Shown: positions 1 through 10,720 of the stretch, in pieces
Numbering within the stretch: position 1 is the first letter of the stretch
How the letters are laid out: every line of letters starts with the position of its first letter
From: Eutrigla gurnardus
Lineage: Eukaryota > Chordata > Actinopteri > Perciformes > Triglidae
Assembly: GCA_963514095.1 (NCBI GenBank)
Contig: OY741267.1
Span: 10,705,120 to 10,769,119, forward strand
Length of the DNA stretch: 64,000 bases
Reading direction: 5' to 3'
The notes under the pieces: generated by a model
What the model was told of the DNA's origin: nothing
The model's database searches: none
The model's input: the letters and a program-made list of their open reading frames with translations, nothing else
Made by a program: the position numbers and the translations under genes

Positions 1-1334
1 GTGTCTTTGTCCAGCCTCAGTCGCTGTGGGTCCCTCATCTAGAGTCTCGGTGTAAATATGAAACACTCCAGCTTCCTTCCCAGTTCAAATTCCTCTCTGC
101 TCAAACTGCTGGCCTCCATCTGCGGCGGCTGGAAGCTGCTTTACTTCCTTGTCAAATGCCCTTTTCCTTAAAGACTGGGCTCTTTGTTTCAGCTGCTATT
201 AGCTGGCAGAAATAAAGGCAGGCAGGCCGATATTTGAGACTATTGTGCACGCCTGCCTGCTTCTGGCTCTCACAAATATTCCCTCTCAGACTTCCATGGA
301 GAGCTCCACAGCCAGACGGACCGAACACCCTCGCTTCCACCTCGGATGGTAGTTTTCCTCAGCCTGAACGCTCTCACGAGCGCCCTATGAGCTCAGCGAG
401 TCTTGTGACCTTTGGCCTGTCGTACCGCTGAAAGCCTGGCTGGATTTTTGAAAGTGCACGAGCGACCAATGAGAGAGCAAGGCAACCGCTCCACCAGGAA
501 GCAGAGCTTTTTTCAGCCGTCTAACCGTTCTCCCTCTACCTGACCACAAACCGGTTTTTAAATCGCTCCGGGTGTGTTTTTATCCAGAGTCGTCTGTCAG
601 TGAAAGTGATACTGCTGTGATGACACACTGTTGCCCTAAAAGGAGACACACTCCGTGAATCGGGATAAAAAAATGAAATATGTACTCATTTCAAACAAAA
701 GAAATTTAAAAACATAAAGATTATAAAATGACAGACATTTCAAAGACACTTCAGGTGAATTGGGTAAACAATATTAACTAATAGATATGACCATGAAACA
801 TCCCCAGTTGATTAGGGACATTAAGTCAATTATTTTTCGTATTAGAAGTTTTCTGGAATATTATATCTAAATATGCAAATTGATCATTATCGAATGATAC
901 ATTTTGGTGAATTTAGGAGAAATCAGCACAAATCGAAAAATAAAATACACCTACATGTCGTGTTACTAAAGATAAATAGTCCAAAAATCTCAAAATTGAC
1001 GAAAAAGCATGAGAAGTTAAATGCTTGGAGCCCTAAAAGGAAGAAATGACTTGGGTGTCGCCGCCGTTACCTGGCCAACGTCATCAGACAGGTGTGGAGG
1101 CAAAGTCACCGCAATGAACGCTTATTAGCGGTGAGTCACAGCTCGTGGAAGATTTACTCAGCCGGCATGCTTCAAATGTGAAGATCAACCGGCTGACAGA
1201 CTGAACTGTGGTTGATTCTATTATATCACCTGAACCACAGAGCTCAGGTACCTGTGAGACCGACGTAACTGGGATCGAGCTGCTGTGATGACAGGATCCT
1301 TCATGGACAATCAACGCATAGTTAACTGCTTTAA

Positions 1335-2229
1335 CCAGTCTATCACAGGGCCGACATGTAGAGACAGACAGGTAAGTCTATCACAGGGAGACATGTAGAG
1401 ACAGACAGGTAACCAGTCTATCACAGGGCCGACATGTAGAGACAGACAGGTAACCAGTCTATCACAGGGCTGACACGTAGAGACAGACAGGTAACCAGTC
1501 TATCACAGGGCCGACATGTAGAGACAGACAGGTAACCAGTCTATCACAGGGCTGACATGTAGAGACAGACAGGTAACCAGTCTATCACAGGGCCAACATG
1601 TAGAGACAGACAGGTAACCAGTCTATCACAGGGCTGACATGTAGAGACAGACAGGTAACCAGTCTATCACAGGGCCAACATGTAGAGACAGACAGGTAAC
1701 CAGTCTATCACAGGGCCGACATGTAGAGACAGACAGGTAACCAGTCTATCACAGGGCCGACATGTAGAGACAGACAGGTAACCAGTCTATCACAGGGCTG
1801 ACATGTAGAGACAGACAGGTAACCAGTCTATCACAGGGAGACATGTAGAGACAGACAGGTAACCAGCCTATCACAGGGCCGACATGTAGAGACAGACAGG
1901 TAACCAGTCTATCACAGGGCCGACATGTAGAGACAGACAGGTAACCAGTCTATTACAGGGCTGACATGTAGAGACAGACAGGTAACCAGTCTATTACAGG
2001 GCTGACATGTAGAGACAGACAGGTAACCAGTCTATCACAGGGCTGACATGTAGAGACAGACAGGTAACCAGTCTGTCACAGGGCCGACATGTAGAGACAG
2101 ACAGGTAACCAGTCTATCACAGGGCCGACATGTAGAGACAGACAGGTAACCAGTCTATCACAGGGCCGACATGTAGAGACAGACAGGTAACCAGTCTATC
2201 ACAGGGCCGACATGTAGAGACAGACAGGT
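1335..2229. repeat. 41-bp minisatellite, about 22 copies
   Basis: A head-to-tail array whose unit is about 41 bp and carries the constant core ACATGTAGAGACAGACAGG. The copies differ mainly at one dinucleotide before the core (GCCGAC, GCTGAC, GCCAAC) and in two short copies that lack part of it (around 1,380 and 1,830). Units follow each other with no unrelated spacers. High identity between copies suggests recent expansion and likely length polymorphism. The two overlapping minus-strand open frames here are only repeat translation. Confidence 0.95.
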
Positions 2230-2395
2230 CTTTGGACTTTGGGAGGAAGGCAGAGAACCCGGAGAGAACCCACTTACACGGGGAGAGCATGCAGGAAGGA
2301 AGACGCAGAAGGAACCCGAACCCGACCTGGGAATGGAACCCGGGACCCTCTGGCTGTGAGGTGACAGTGCTACCCACCACACAACCGTGCAGGAC
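2230..2395. repeat. Common fish dispersed repeat fragment
   Basis: The stretch contains the phrases GGGAGGAAGGCAGAGAACCC, ACGGGGAGAGCATGCA and GGAACCCGGGACCCTCTGG, followed by GCTGTGAGGTGACAGTGCTA. I know this word order from a dispersed repeat found throughout fish genomes, but I do not assign a family name. It directly abuts the end of the 41-bp minisatellite. Confidence 0.7.
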
Positions 2396-2814
2396 TTCAA
2401 AAACATGACCAGTGCTTCTTTGCCAATTTAATTTTTTGTTGAATAAACCATAAGAAAACTGTGAAAAGTCCATCCTCACTTGTTAGGCGTCTTCAAATGT
2501 GTAACCATCATTCCAAAAACCAAAAGATGGTATAGTTTAGACTCCTGTCACTCGATTCATGATTACCTGCACAATTCTTCCAGCTCTCTATATGACGGCA
2601 GAGATAAAAGCTTGAATAATACATCTCTAAATGGATTTTAAGACTTAAAGGAGGCATCAGCTCAAACTGTCATAACGATCAATAAAGGTCTCCCTGCTGC
2701 CCCAGGTCCAGACTTCTATTAATAGCTTTACAGCAACTTTTGCGGAAATACCACAGACCTACTGGGATCCAGTCCAACACCCCCAGCACAGCCGCTGATG
2801 TTCTACTGATGGTC

Positions 2815-2816
<2 letters not shown>

Positions 2817-2887
<71 letters not shown>
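2817..2887. repeat. (GT)n microsatellite
   Basis: About 35 perfect GT dinucleotides. It lies about 200 bp inside myo10 intron 1. The HTHTHT open frame on the minus strand here is an artefact of the repeat. Confidence 0.98.
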
Positions 2888-2888
<1 letters not shown>

Positions 2889-3083
2889 CTCTGGACGGCT
2901 TTAAATAAATACATAAACGCGTTATGATATTTAAATAGGAAGGTCAGAGTGGGGAGTTGATGTTCTGTACGTGTGTCTCCTCCACACAACGATGCGGGGA
3001 AGCGTCGCTGTGTCGTGGAGACACAAAGAGTCAAAGCGACACTTGGCTGCAACAGGTTGCACGAATGAAAATAAAGACCTTAC

Positions 3084-3104
3084 CTCCGTGAAGAAGTTGT
3101 CCAT
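3084..3104 (-). CDS. myo10: myo10 (unconventional myosin-X), first coding exon, 7 codons
   Basis: Read on the minus strand, a start codon at 3,104-3,102 opens M-D-N-F-F-T-E and is followed at once by the donor GTAAGG (3,083-3,078). The start context is GGGGGCGATGG, with G at both -3 and +4. Myosin-X begins with MDNFFTE followed by G-x-R-V-W, and other myosins do not start this way, so the split after the seventh codon fits. Myosin-X is a filopodial motor that moves along actin and carries PH, MyTH4 and FERM domains; all of that lies beyond the left edge. The surrounding CpG-rich DNA supports a first exon. The main caveat is the shortness of the match, seven residues; the donor, the start context and the CpG island reduce the chance of coincidence. 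Confidence 0.78.
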
Positions 3105-3500
3105 CGCCCCCGTTATTTTAATCCCCGAGGATGTGCTGGAAGGAAAGCGCGCGTCCGGCCAGCCCGACTCATGTGTTGTTAGTGTGTGTTATCCGAGGGG
3201 AGTTCAGTCCAGCATGTTCCTCCCGAGCGTCTGCAGGATGGAGCCCGGTCCGCCCGTCCGTCCGTCCGGTCGTCAGCGTGGAGCTACAGTAGTTTAGTTG
3301 ACTCTTTGTTTCATGGGCCGCTGCCCCGGCAGAGGTAACAGCAGTCCTTAACAGAGAAAGGCAACTTTCGGGTCTTCTCCTCCCGGAGTCCGGGCTCCTG
3401 TCTGCGCGCCCCCGCTGTCTGTGAGGGCCCCGCTTGTTGATCAACACCCAAACGTGCAGCGGGAGACAAGAAACGAGAGGCCGGTCAAACTTTGGAGACG

Positions 3501-3571
3501 CTCACCAACTCACTAACTCACCCACTCACTCACTCACTCACTCAGTCATTCAGTCAGTCATTCAGTCAGTC
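3501..3571. repeat. Tetranucleotide repeat (CTCA)n/(AGTC)n
   Basis: CTCA-type units pass into CAGT/CATT-type units. It lies in the presumed proximal promoter or 5'UTR of myo10. Confidence 0.85.
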
Positions 3572-3616
3572 AGACCGGTGCACAATAATCCTGAAGCTCC
3601 ACCTCCCCACACAGCT

Positions 3617-3653
3617 CCCTCCTCCACCTCCTCCTCCTCCTCCTCCTCCTCCT
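3617..3653. repeat. (CTC)n trinucleotide repeat
   Basis: About ten CTC/TCC units, which read as GAG on the myo10 strand. The poly-proline and poly-serine open frames across it are repeat artefacts. Confidence 0.9.
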
Positions 3654-3839
3654 GCAGCCCCGCTGTCTCTCGGACTCCTCCTGCTGTCAGTTTGTGGAGG
3701 CCAGAGCGGAGGTGCTATTAAAACAAGACCAGGTGAAGGTTAGCTTTGGCTATAAACACTATGATGCATACATCAGATGACTGTTCTAGATATCTATGTT
3801 TTTGTATCTGTCCCTACTCAAATAAACCTTAAATAAATA

Positions 3840-4435
3840 AATAACCTATAAATAGATTAGGTAATTCAGTCAGGGAGGGAAATATGCATAATGGACTATT
3901 GCCTCTATAAATGTGGTTTTAAATGGAGTTGGTCACTCTGTCAGGTAAGAAGTATCTAGAATGGACTAGGCTACTACCTCTATACATATCAGGTAGGGAA
4001 TATCTATCAGAATGTATAATAATGTATAATCTATAAATGTGGTTATAAATAGATTAGGTAATTCAGTCAGGTAGGGAGTATCTATCAGAATGTATAATAA
4101 TTTATAGTCTATAGATGTGGTTATAAATAGATTAGGTAATTCAGTCAGGTAGGGAGTATCTATCAGAATGTATAATAATTTATAGTCTATAGATGTGGTT
4201 ATAAATAGATTAGGTAATTCAGTCAGGTAGGGAGTATCTATCAGAATGTATAATAATGTATAATCTATAAATGTGGTTATAAATAGATTAGGTAATTCAG
4301 TCAGGTAGGGAGTATCTATCAGAATGTATAATAATGTATAGTCTATAGATGTGGTTATAAATAGATTAGGTAATTCAGTCAGGTAGGGAGTGTCTATCAG
4401 AATGGACTGCTGCCTCTATAAATGTGGTTGGTTGG
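3840..4435. repeat. 78-bp tandem repeat, about five good copies plus degenerate ends
   Basis: The marker GATTAGGTAATTCAGTCAGG recurs at about 4,052, 4,130, 4,208, 4,286 and 4,364, exactly 78 bp apart. A degenerate earlier copy is at about 3,857. Each unit also carries AGTATCTATCAGAATGTATA and TGTGGTTATAAATAGATTAG. It lies just upstream of the myo10 promoter. Positions 4,436-4,736, after it, hold nothing I recognise. Confidence 0.92.
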
Positions 4436-4736
4436 ACCGGGTGTGGTCAGTGTGCTTAATTGCAGATCACATGGCATGGTTAAACCACATTTGAGTAAAA
4501 TGTTGCAAGACTAAAACTTTGCACTCATATCTCAAGATGTTTGATCTGAAGATGAAAGGATCCACTCTTGTTTTCCATTCCAGCTTTTAGCTCTGATGAC
4601 TTAATTTGGATTTTACGCAAAGCCTGTGACTTGGCGAGGAGCAGCGTCTGCATAATCACACAATGACCTGCGTGGTTAAACATTAACATTCCAGCAGTGG
4701 GTTAACAACACATACTCTTCATGTGGCATCAGGCGG

Positions 4737-4920
4737 TGACCTCTGGTTCTGAGAAGTGAAGAAAGGCAGAAGTGCCTTAAACTTGCATTCTCGCTGCTGG
4801 CCATCAGGGGGCGTCTCTTCTGGTTATCCCAGCCAACATGAGTTTATGGTGTCAATTTCTAGTTTTAAGTCTTCTTCCATCCAGCATGTATGCTTTAAGG
4901 CGGAGCTACCTTCTGATTGA
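4737..4920 (-). repeat. Dispersed repeat family A, copy 1, left piece
   Basis: Its reverse complement matches 6,713-6,890 (family A copy 2): both carry CGCCCCCTGATGGCCAGCAG, GAATGCAAGTTTAAGG and GAAGAAGACTT. This is a dispersed repeat I know from percomorph genomes but cannot name. The copy is cut by the foldback transposon at 4,921 and resumes at 5,752. Confidence 0.75.
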
Positions 4921-5745
4921 TACGGAAGCCCTAAACGGCCATGCATACATACATTTTATTTCATCCGTTTTCTCGTGATAACAAGATCATTTTCATCCAT
5001 TTTCTCGTGATAACAAGATCATTTTCATCCGTTTTCTCGTGATAACAAGATCATTTTCATCCATTTTCTCGTGATAACAAGATCATTTTCATCCGTTTTC
5101 TCGTGATAACGAGATAATTTTCCTCTGTTTTCCCGTGATAACGAGATAACAAATGAAACGTGATAGGCGAGATTTCAAATTCGGTAAAGTTGGAAAGATA
5201 TTCACAGATTCGAACTGACCATAAAGAGACCCTTGATGTGTGTAGTGATTTTGGAGTCTCTGTCGGCCTACTGTATAACAGTGGAGTTATTTATTGTCTT
5301 GCAATTTGCAGACGGTGCCTGCGCACTCGCCCGGCTGCCGGTTGCGCATGGAGATCAGTGTTCTCCGTTCAGCTCGCAGGACGGCTTATTTATGTAAAAA
5401 ATCGGGGTTATGGTGCTTGTAGCTCGTAGTCTTTGATATTACGGTGAGACAGAGGCATCATTTGTGTTTGAAAAACGTTTCACTTCTGATTTATTGATCC
5501 CGGAAGTTCGACTCTGTGAATATCTTTCCAACTTTACCGAACTTCAAAATGATCTCGTTATCACTGGAAAACGGGTGAAAAATTATCTCGTTCTCACAGG
5601 AAAATGGAGTAAAATTATCTCGTTATCACGAGAAAACAGAGTAAAATTATCTCGTTATCACGAGAAAACGAAGGAATTATCTCGTTATCACAGGAAAACG
5701 GAGGAAATAAAATATATGTATGCATGACCGTTTAGGGCTTCCGTA
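4921..5745. mobile_element. Foldback-type non-autonomous DNA transposon, 6-bp target duplication
   Basis: The ends are perfect inverted repeats, TACGGAAGCCCTAAACGG at the left and its complement at the right, flanked by the direct repeat GATTGA at 4,915-4,920 and 5,746-5,751. The arms are long: left arm 4,921-5,216, right arm 5,504-5,745, sharing TTCGGTAAAGTTGGAAAGAT near their inner limits. Both arms contain runs of the near-palindrome CTCGTGATAACGAG, about six in the left arm and four in the right. The loop (5,217-5,503) is GC-richer and has no transposase. The superfamily is uncertain, since a 6-bp duplication is unusual. The insertion interrupts family A copy 1. Confidence 0.85.
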
Positions 5746-5751
5746 GATTGA

Positions 5752-5795
5752 CAGGTCGCTAGAGCGGACTCGCTACTGTTGCTAACATTGCTACC
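5752..5795 (-). repeat. Dispersed repeat family A, copy 1, right piece
   Basis: Removing the foldback element and one GATTGA joins GCGGAGCTACCTTCTGATTG to ACAGGTCGCTAGAG. This corresponds to the reverse complement of copy 2 near 6,620-6,655 (GCTACCTTGTGATTGAAAGG). The continuity shows that the family A copy is the older of the two. Confidence 0.65.

Positions 5796-5798
<3 letters not shown>

Positions 5799-5844
<46 letters not shown>
5799..5844. repeat. (AT)n microsatellite
   Basis: About 23 AT dinucleotides directly after the family A remnant. The following stretch to 6,357 shows nothing recognisable. Confidence 0.97.
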
Positions 5845-5846
<2 letters not shown>

Positions 5847-6357
5847 TTATTTTTAATAAAATCCTATATGTCCTATCCAGGGATCAGAATGACCCCTAGC
5901 TGCTCCTGATATTCAAGGCTGCTGTATTTGTAACCTCAGGAGAAGCAGGAAGGTTCTAAAGTGCTTCAGATGATATTCATGGTTTCACTGTGAAGCCTTT
6001 GTATTCAAACGCTCCGGGCCTGTTTTGAACTTGTGCAACACTAAACCCACGTGTGGTTTTTCAACCCTGTGATCATATTAACCTCTCGTTAAGGAGTGGG
6101 AACACAATCTGAGGCAGCCCCAGAAATAAAAATGTAGTGTAAGATGCTAGGAGATGTATGTGAGTTTAAGCTGTAGCAATGCTCATACTCATTCTACATG
6201 CATTCTAGTCCATCGGGGCAGCCAAACACAGGGGACGAGCTGCCGCTGAGTGTCCCATGTGAACCCATGGCTGCCATATCTGGGAGGTTTTGAGGAAGCT
6301 GACTTAGAGTTAATGTAGATCCATCAAACATGTTTCAGCCTGCTTTGAAAGAAATGC

Positions 6358-6905
6358 CATGGACTGTACGTAAGGAGGGTCGTCACCTGTTGGTTTGTGG
6401 ACTACAGTTTGGAAGCCTCGAGTTCAACATTTTGGCCGTCAGCATCTTGGATTTTTGCAACCAATGAAGGAAGTGACCATTTTTGGACTGTGGTGGAGCG
6501 ACGGGTGGATCTGATGAATGCAAGCGGCAGAGCAGCAACCTTACTGGACCTGGGTCCATCTGGATTCTGGTGTAATAAAGTCATCTTAGTGGTGAATTGT
6601 GTTGGTAGCGCAGCTAGCTACCTTTCAATCACAAGGTAGCCCTGCCCTAAACAACCATTACTTTACTGTCTATTTGACTCTAAATGGACCATAATTCACT
6701 AAATGAACATCGTGCTGGATTGAAGAAGACTTGAAACTAGAGATTGAGACCATGAATTCATGTTTACAGTGTTTACTGAGATAATACATCAAGTGAGAAA
6801 TTCCATATTATCAGACTTCTTTTTACAACAGTCGCCCCCTGATGGCCAGCAGAGAGAATGCAAGTTTAAGGCCCTTAGGCGTTGTCTTTACTTATCAGTG
6901 AACGC
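6358..6905 (+). repeat. Dispersed repeat family A, copy 2 (near full length)
   Basis: It begins CATGGACTGTACGTAAGG, then carries TTGGTTTGTGGACTAC, TTTTGGCCGTCAGCATCTTG, GAAGAAGACTTGAAACTAG and ends past CGCCCCCTGATGGCCAGC. The same blocks occur inverted at 4,737-4,920, 24,600-24,735 and 31,411-31,800. The open frames at 6,397-6,639 and 6,402-6,584 are frames within this repeat. The segment CCATCAGGGGGCG (minus strand, 6,833-6,845) resembles a CTCF core. Confidence 0.75.
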
Positions 6906-9265
6906 TGCCTGCTTCACACAAACACATCCGGTGACCTAGCATGCCGGGTTTATGCCAAAGTTGCGCCAAGAAGTCTGTGACTTGTTGACTTAATAATAAC
7001 AACAAAATGATATCAGCTCTTTCTAAAATGTTGAGCAACTGAATGAAAATACAGTCATTTGAACAAGTCTGTTTCCTCTAGGTAATGAAACTATATTGTT
7101 AAACTTTAATTTCACTATTACCATTTATTGTTAGAGCGTCAAATAGTCTTCTTCAAAGCTTCTTCTGAACAACATCCCAACGTTGAAAATGTCCCAAGGA
7201 AGAAGCCACTGTGACACCTGTGTCTAGGGGTGTGTGATCTGTCCAAACTACTGTCTGACAAAGAAAGTACGTCAATGAATTTGTTAATTGGGTGACGTAT
7301 CAAGCAGGCAGCGAGAAACAACCAGTCAGCACAGATTTGGTGAGTCATGGAGATCAAAATGGATCTAAACATCCGGGCTCCAAGAGGACTACGTTTGATT
7401 AAAAAGTCTAATTGTTTGAACATCAATTCCATTCTATATTTCAACATCTAGTTAAATCCTGCTTCGCACTGAAATATGTTAAGGCAGCTGTGAAACAGGA
7501 CATCTAAAAAACTCAATTTCATGATCCCAGTTTCAACCTGCGGGACTCAGCTTTGATTTTCACATCTTTAAATCAATGCTGACTGGAAAACAAATACAAA
7601 CATTACAACATTTCCAGCGATTGCAGTCATGGTTCAGTCCAAAAACAAATCTGAATGATTCTAAACAGCTCATTTCTTTGGTTAGTATTCTCTAAAGTAA
7701 CACACACAGCAGAGAAGCTGGACCTCCAGAGGCTCCAGATTGACGATGAGTCAGCAGTTTGCCTCTCAATATACACACACAGAAATAGACATCCAGCTAA
7801 AACAAGGACAACAAAAATGAATGAGACAAACATAACCATAGTCAGGTCTATGTGTGCTCTAGATGGGCAGTGATATTATAAGTATATTAATTTACACATT
7901 CACACAGTCAGCGATTTATTTCCAACTGTCCTTCCTGCATTTGAAAGCTTTTGCTTTTTATATTAGGATTATGTGTTTAACATCTTCATATTTGATGAAG
8001 ATTATGGATTGCTCTGCTGATGGTAGACGTCTGTGATTGTTTCATATGCTGCAAACTCCGCCCCTTTCAGGTCAACGCTCACAGCCAGACTGAGAAACCT
8101 CGGGTTGACTTCCACAATTGTAAGACACTTAGCGGGATCACGTAAGTACACCAGATAACCTGACGATCCCGTGGACAGGTTGAACTCTCAGGTTTGCACC
8201 TGAAGTCGTTCGGTGCTTTTTTCCCCCTCTCCACATCGCTTGTTAACACACCTTCACCTCTCTGACCCTTGACCTCTAAATCCCGACCGCTGACAGAGGT
8301 TAAGTAACGCTCGTTCCCTGCAGCGATGCTCTTTAATCCCTTTAGCGGAGGAGGATTCCTCAGTCAGACTCAAACTGGACCCAGTGTGCAGAATGAGCTC
8401 AGCCCACCTTTAAAAAACGCAGCTCAACCTCTGGTCTTCAACTCTTGTGTGGAGGATTTGTCGGGAGTTGACATGAAGGTGTTGACTTTGAGTGAAAGAC
8501 ACTAAGCTGTGAGGTAAACTCTGCATGTTTCTGCCTGTTCCCTACAAATCACATCACACAACGCTGGGTTTTTAAAGATGTTTCGTCAGCCTTTTCACAC
8601 ACACACACATCACATGTTCACGTCCATTCGAACGTTACAAAGATGCACATTGGATGGGATGGGGTTACACAACTCCAGCATGTTTGAGGAGTTTGCTTTT
8701 TGAGATGGACTGGAAACCAATGGATGCTTTGCACATAAAACTCAACCACATCCAATGAGTTTTCCTACATCTATCATGAGTGTGTGAGTCTATGACGCCA
8801 CTGCTGTCTGTGGAGACTAAATGTGGGATACATTTCAGACTGCACGCTGTTGAGAATGGTATCAAAGATAAAGACATCAGTAAACAAATATTGGATCATA
8901 AATGTACACACATGATCTTTAACTGGTGAAACACCTTAAAAGAGCACCATGACAACAGGCGGACAGATTATCTGATCACTGAGCGGCACTGGAGTTTCAT
9001 CGGAGCCAGTTGTTTGATTCTTTGCCAGCATCTCCAAACTTCCAAAGGGCCCAAAACAGGATGAGGAAAACAAACATTTCCTGTGGCTGTGTCACCCTTC
9101 TCCCAAAGATGGAAGATAACGGGGTCCGGATTCTTTGTTTCTCTTTCTGCTGAATGCTGCTAAATGTGTCCGCGGTGAAGCCACTTCCCCACAAACCGGC
9201 ATGACGCTGAGAGGACAGAGAGAGTGGAGGACGGGTGACGAGTGACAGACTTAAAACACCTGCCA
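6906..9265. other. Intergenic DNA, no gene seen
   Basis: The short open frames here have no recognisable protein features. There is a short CA run near 8,598. I recognise no repeat family in this block. It lies between the head-to-head promoters at 3.1 and 16 kb, so regulatory sequence is possible. Confidence 0.5.
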
Positions 9266-9600
9266 GACGGTTTGCTGTAAAATTACAGTAAATTAACTGG
9301 CAGCAACTTCATCATTAAGCTACAGTATCTCTACTGGATCAAAGGAATACAGCAACTTACTGTCATTAAAGCATACAGTCATTTGCTGTTTGCTGATCAT
9401 TTACTGGCAACAGTTTCACCAGCAAGAGATTGTTATTTACAGTAAGTCATTGCAATCTAAATGTAATTTGTCAACAGTAAGCAGTGAACTACTGGGAAAA
9501 GAAACATTTGGAAACCGTTGGAACCACTGGAGCAGAGGTTATGACTCCCAGAATTCATTGCTTTCACAGGGATATACGGCATAATACAGTAGGTCCCTGT
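9266..9600. repeat. Dispersed repeat relic with CTGTAAATTACAG-type motifs
   Basis: Many short palindromic words such as CTGTAAAATTACAGTAA, TTTACAGTAAG and TTAACTGGCAGCAAC. I know this kind of repeat from fish genomes. A related short piece lies at about 11,015-11,075 (TTGCTGTAATTTTTTTTACA). Limits are approximate. Confidence 0.5.
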
Positions 9601-9991
9601 GGGATTTTCACTCTAAATTTACATCAAAGTGTTGGAGAGGATGCCAGGAAATGGACATTTGATCACTTTAACCAAACATAGTTTCATAGATTTCAACAAG
9701 ATGTCTCATACAGTGTAAACCATAAAAACACTGTCCATCCCTGTATAAGATCATAAAATGCTCTGATCATGCAGATTAAATAATTTACTAATCAGATGGA
9801 CTCAGTAATCGGCTCCATTCAGTCTGCATCATTGCAGTCCATCACAAAAACTCATCAGCCTTCTCTTCCATAGTGAGAAACAGTAGTAGCCATGTCCATA
9901 AGCCCACCATTCAGAGTCAATGAATCTTCAAAGTCCCAACATCACCAGTTACAGCCTTAAAGAATCTTGGATTCATCTGCATTTGGTGTTG

Positions 9992-10578
9992 GTAGCAGTA
10001 GAAGTAATATTAACAGTAGTAGTAATATTAACAGTAGTAGTAATATTAACAGTAGTAGTAATATAGCAGTACTAGAAGTAATATTAGCAGTAGTAGTAAT
10101 ATTAGGAATAGTATTGTAGTAATATTAACAGTCGTAGTAATATTAACAGTAGTAGTAGTAATATTAGCAGTAGTAGTAATATTAGCATTAGTAATAATAT
10201 TAGCAGTAGTAGTAGTATTCTAGCAGTAGTAGTAATATTAGTTGTAGAAGTAATATTAGCAGTAGTGTTAATATTAACAGTAGTAGTAATATTAGCAGTA
10301 GTAATAATATTAGCAGTAGTAGTAGTATTCTAGCAGTAGTAATAATATTAGCAGTAGTAGTAGTATTCTAGCAGTAGTAGTAATATTAGCAGTAGAAGTA
10401 ATATTAGCAGTAGTGTTAATATTAACAGTAGTAGTAATATTAGCAGTAGTAATAATATTAGCAGTAGTAGTAGTATTCTAGCAGTAGTACTAATATTAGC
10501 AGTAGAAGTAATATTAGCAGTAGTTAATATTAACAGTAGTAGTAATATTAGCAGTAGTAATAATATTAGCAGTAGTAT
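9992..10578. repeat. Trinucleotide-type array (AGT/AAT/ATT mix)
   Basis: Nearly 590 bp built of AGTAGTAGTAATATTAGC-like blocks of 15-18 bp. Longer blocks containing AGTAGTAGTAGTATTCTAGC recur, so there is a higher-order unit of roughly 60-120 bp. No coding potential. Confidence 0.93.
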
Positions 10579-10720
10579 TTCAATGCATTTCTATAGCGCT
10601 TTGATAACACTACATTCAGTCTATATTTCCTGACCTGTTGTTATTGTGAGTAACGGTACATCCTGGTACCCAACACACAGAGAGACTACACCACCGTGCA
10701 GCCCCCATGATGGTCCACTC
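10579..10720. repeat. Fragment of a common fish dispersed repeat
   Basis: It begins CATTTCTATAGCGCTTTGAT and ends with CTACACCACCGTGCAGCC. Both phrases are typical of a dispersed fish repeat containing TATAGCGCTTT. It abuts the trinucleotide array. The following DNA to 11,878 has no recognisable gene. Confidence 0.5.

Larger units (their letters stand above)
1..3083 (-). other. myo10: myo10 intron 1 (partial, runs off the left edge)
   Basis: This stretch lies downstream, on the minus strand, of the donor at 3,083-3,078. I looked for a second myo10 exon that would continue after MDNFFTE and found none, so intron 1 continues beyond the window. Its contents are a 41-bp minisatellite, an adjoining dispersed repeat and a GT tract, listed separately. 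Positions 1-1,334 and 2,396-2,816 hold no recognisable element; 1-660 is somewhat richer in GC than 660-1,020. Confidence 0.65.
3105..3760 (-). promoter_or_regulatory. myo10: myo10 5'UTR and CpG-island promoter
   Basis: CpG is dense from about 2,975 to 3,500 (clusters such as GCGCGCGTCCGG near 3,150 and CCGTCCGTCCGTCCGG near 3,255), in sharp contrast to the AT-rich DNA on both sides. This region lies upstream of the myosin-X start codon on the minus strand, so it should hold the 5'UTR and transcription start. I see no clear TATA box, so the start site cannot be fixed. An open frame at 3,169-3,447 on the minus strand would be at most an upstream ORF. Two simple repeats (3,501-3,571 and 3,617-3,653) sit in its upstream part. 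Confidence 0.6.

Noticed and set aside
1335..2229. CRISPR-like array of regular repeats
   Set aside because: Units are contiguous and spacers are absent; the window is eukaryotic. It is a minisatellite.
2759..3052. Open frame with a long HTHTHT stretch
   Set aside because: It is translation of the (GT)n tract; the same applies to frames at 40,083-40,607, 51,431-51,783 and 62,429-62,696.
1..3083. Second myo10 exon continuing after MDNFFTE
   Set aside because: I searched the minus strand for a G-x-R-V-W-L-R continuation and found none.
3434..3743. Two open frames rich in Thr/Ser and Pro next to the myo10 start
   Set aside because: They run through CTCA and CTC simple repeats on the strand opposite to myo10 and have no domain.
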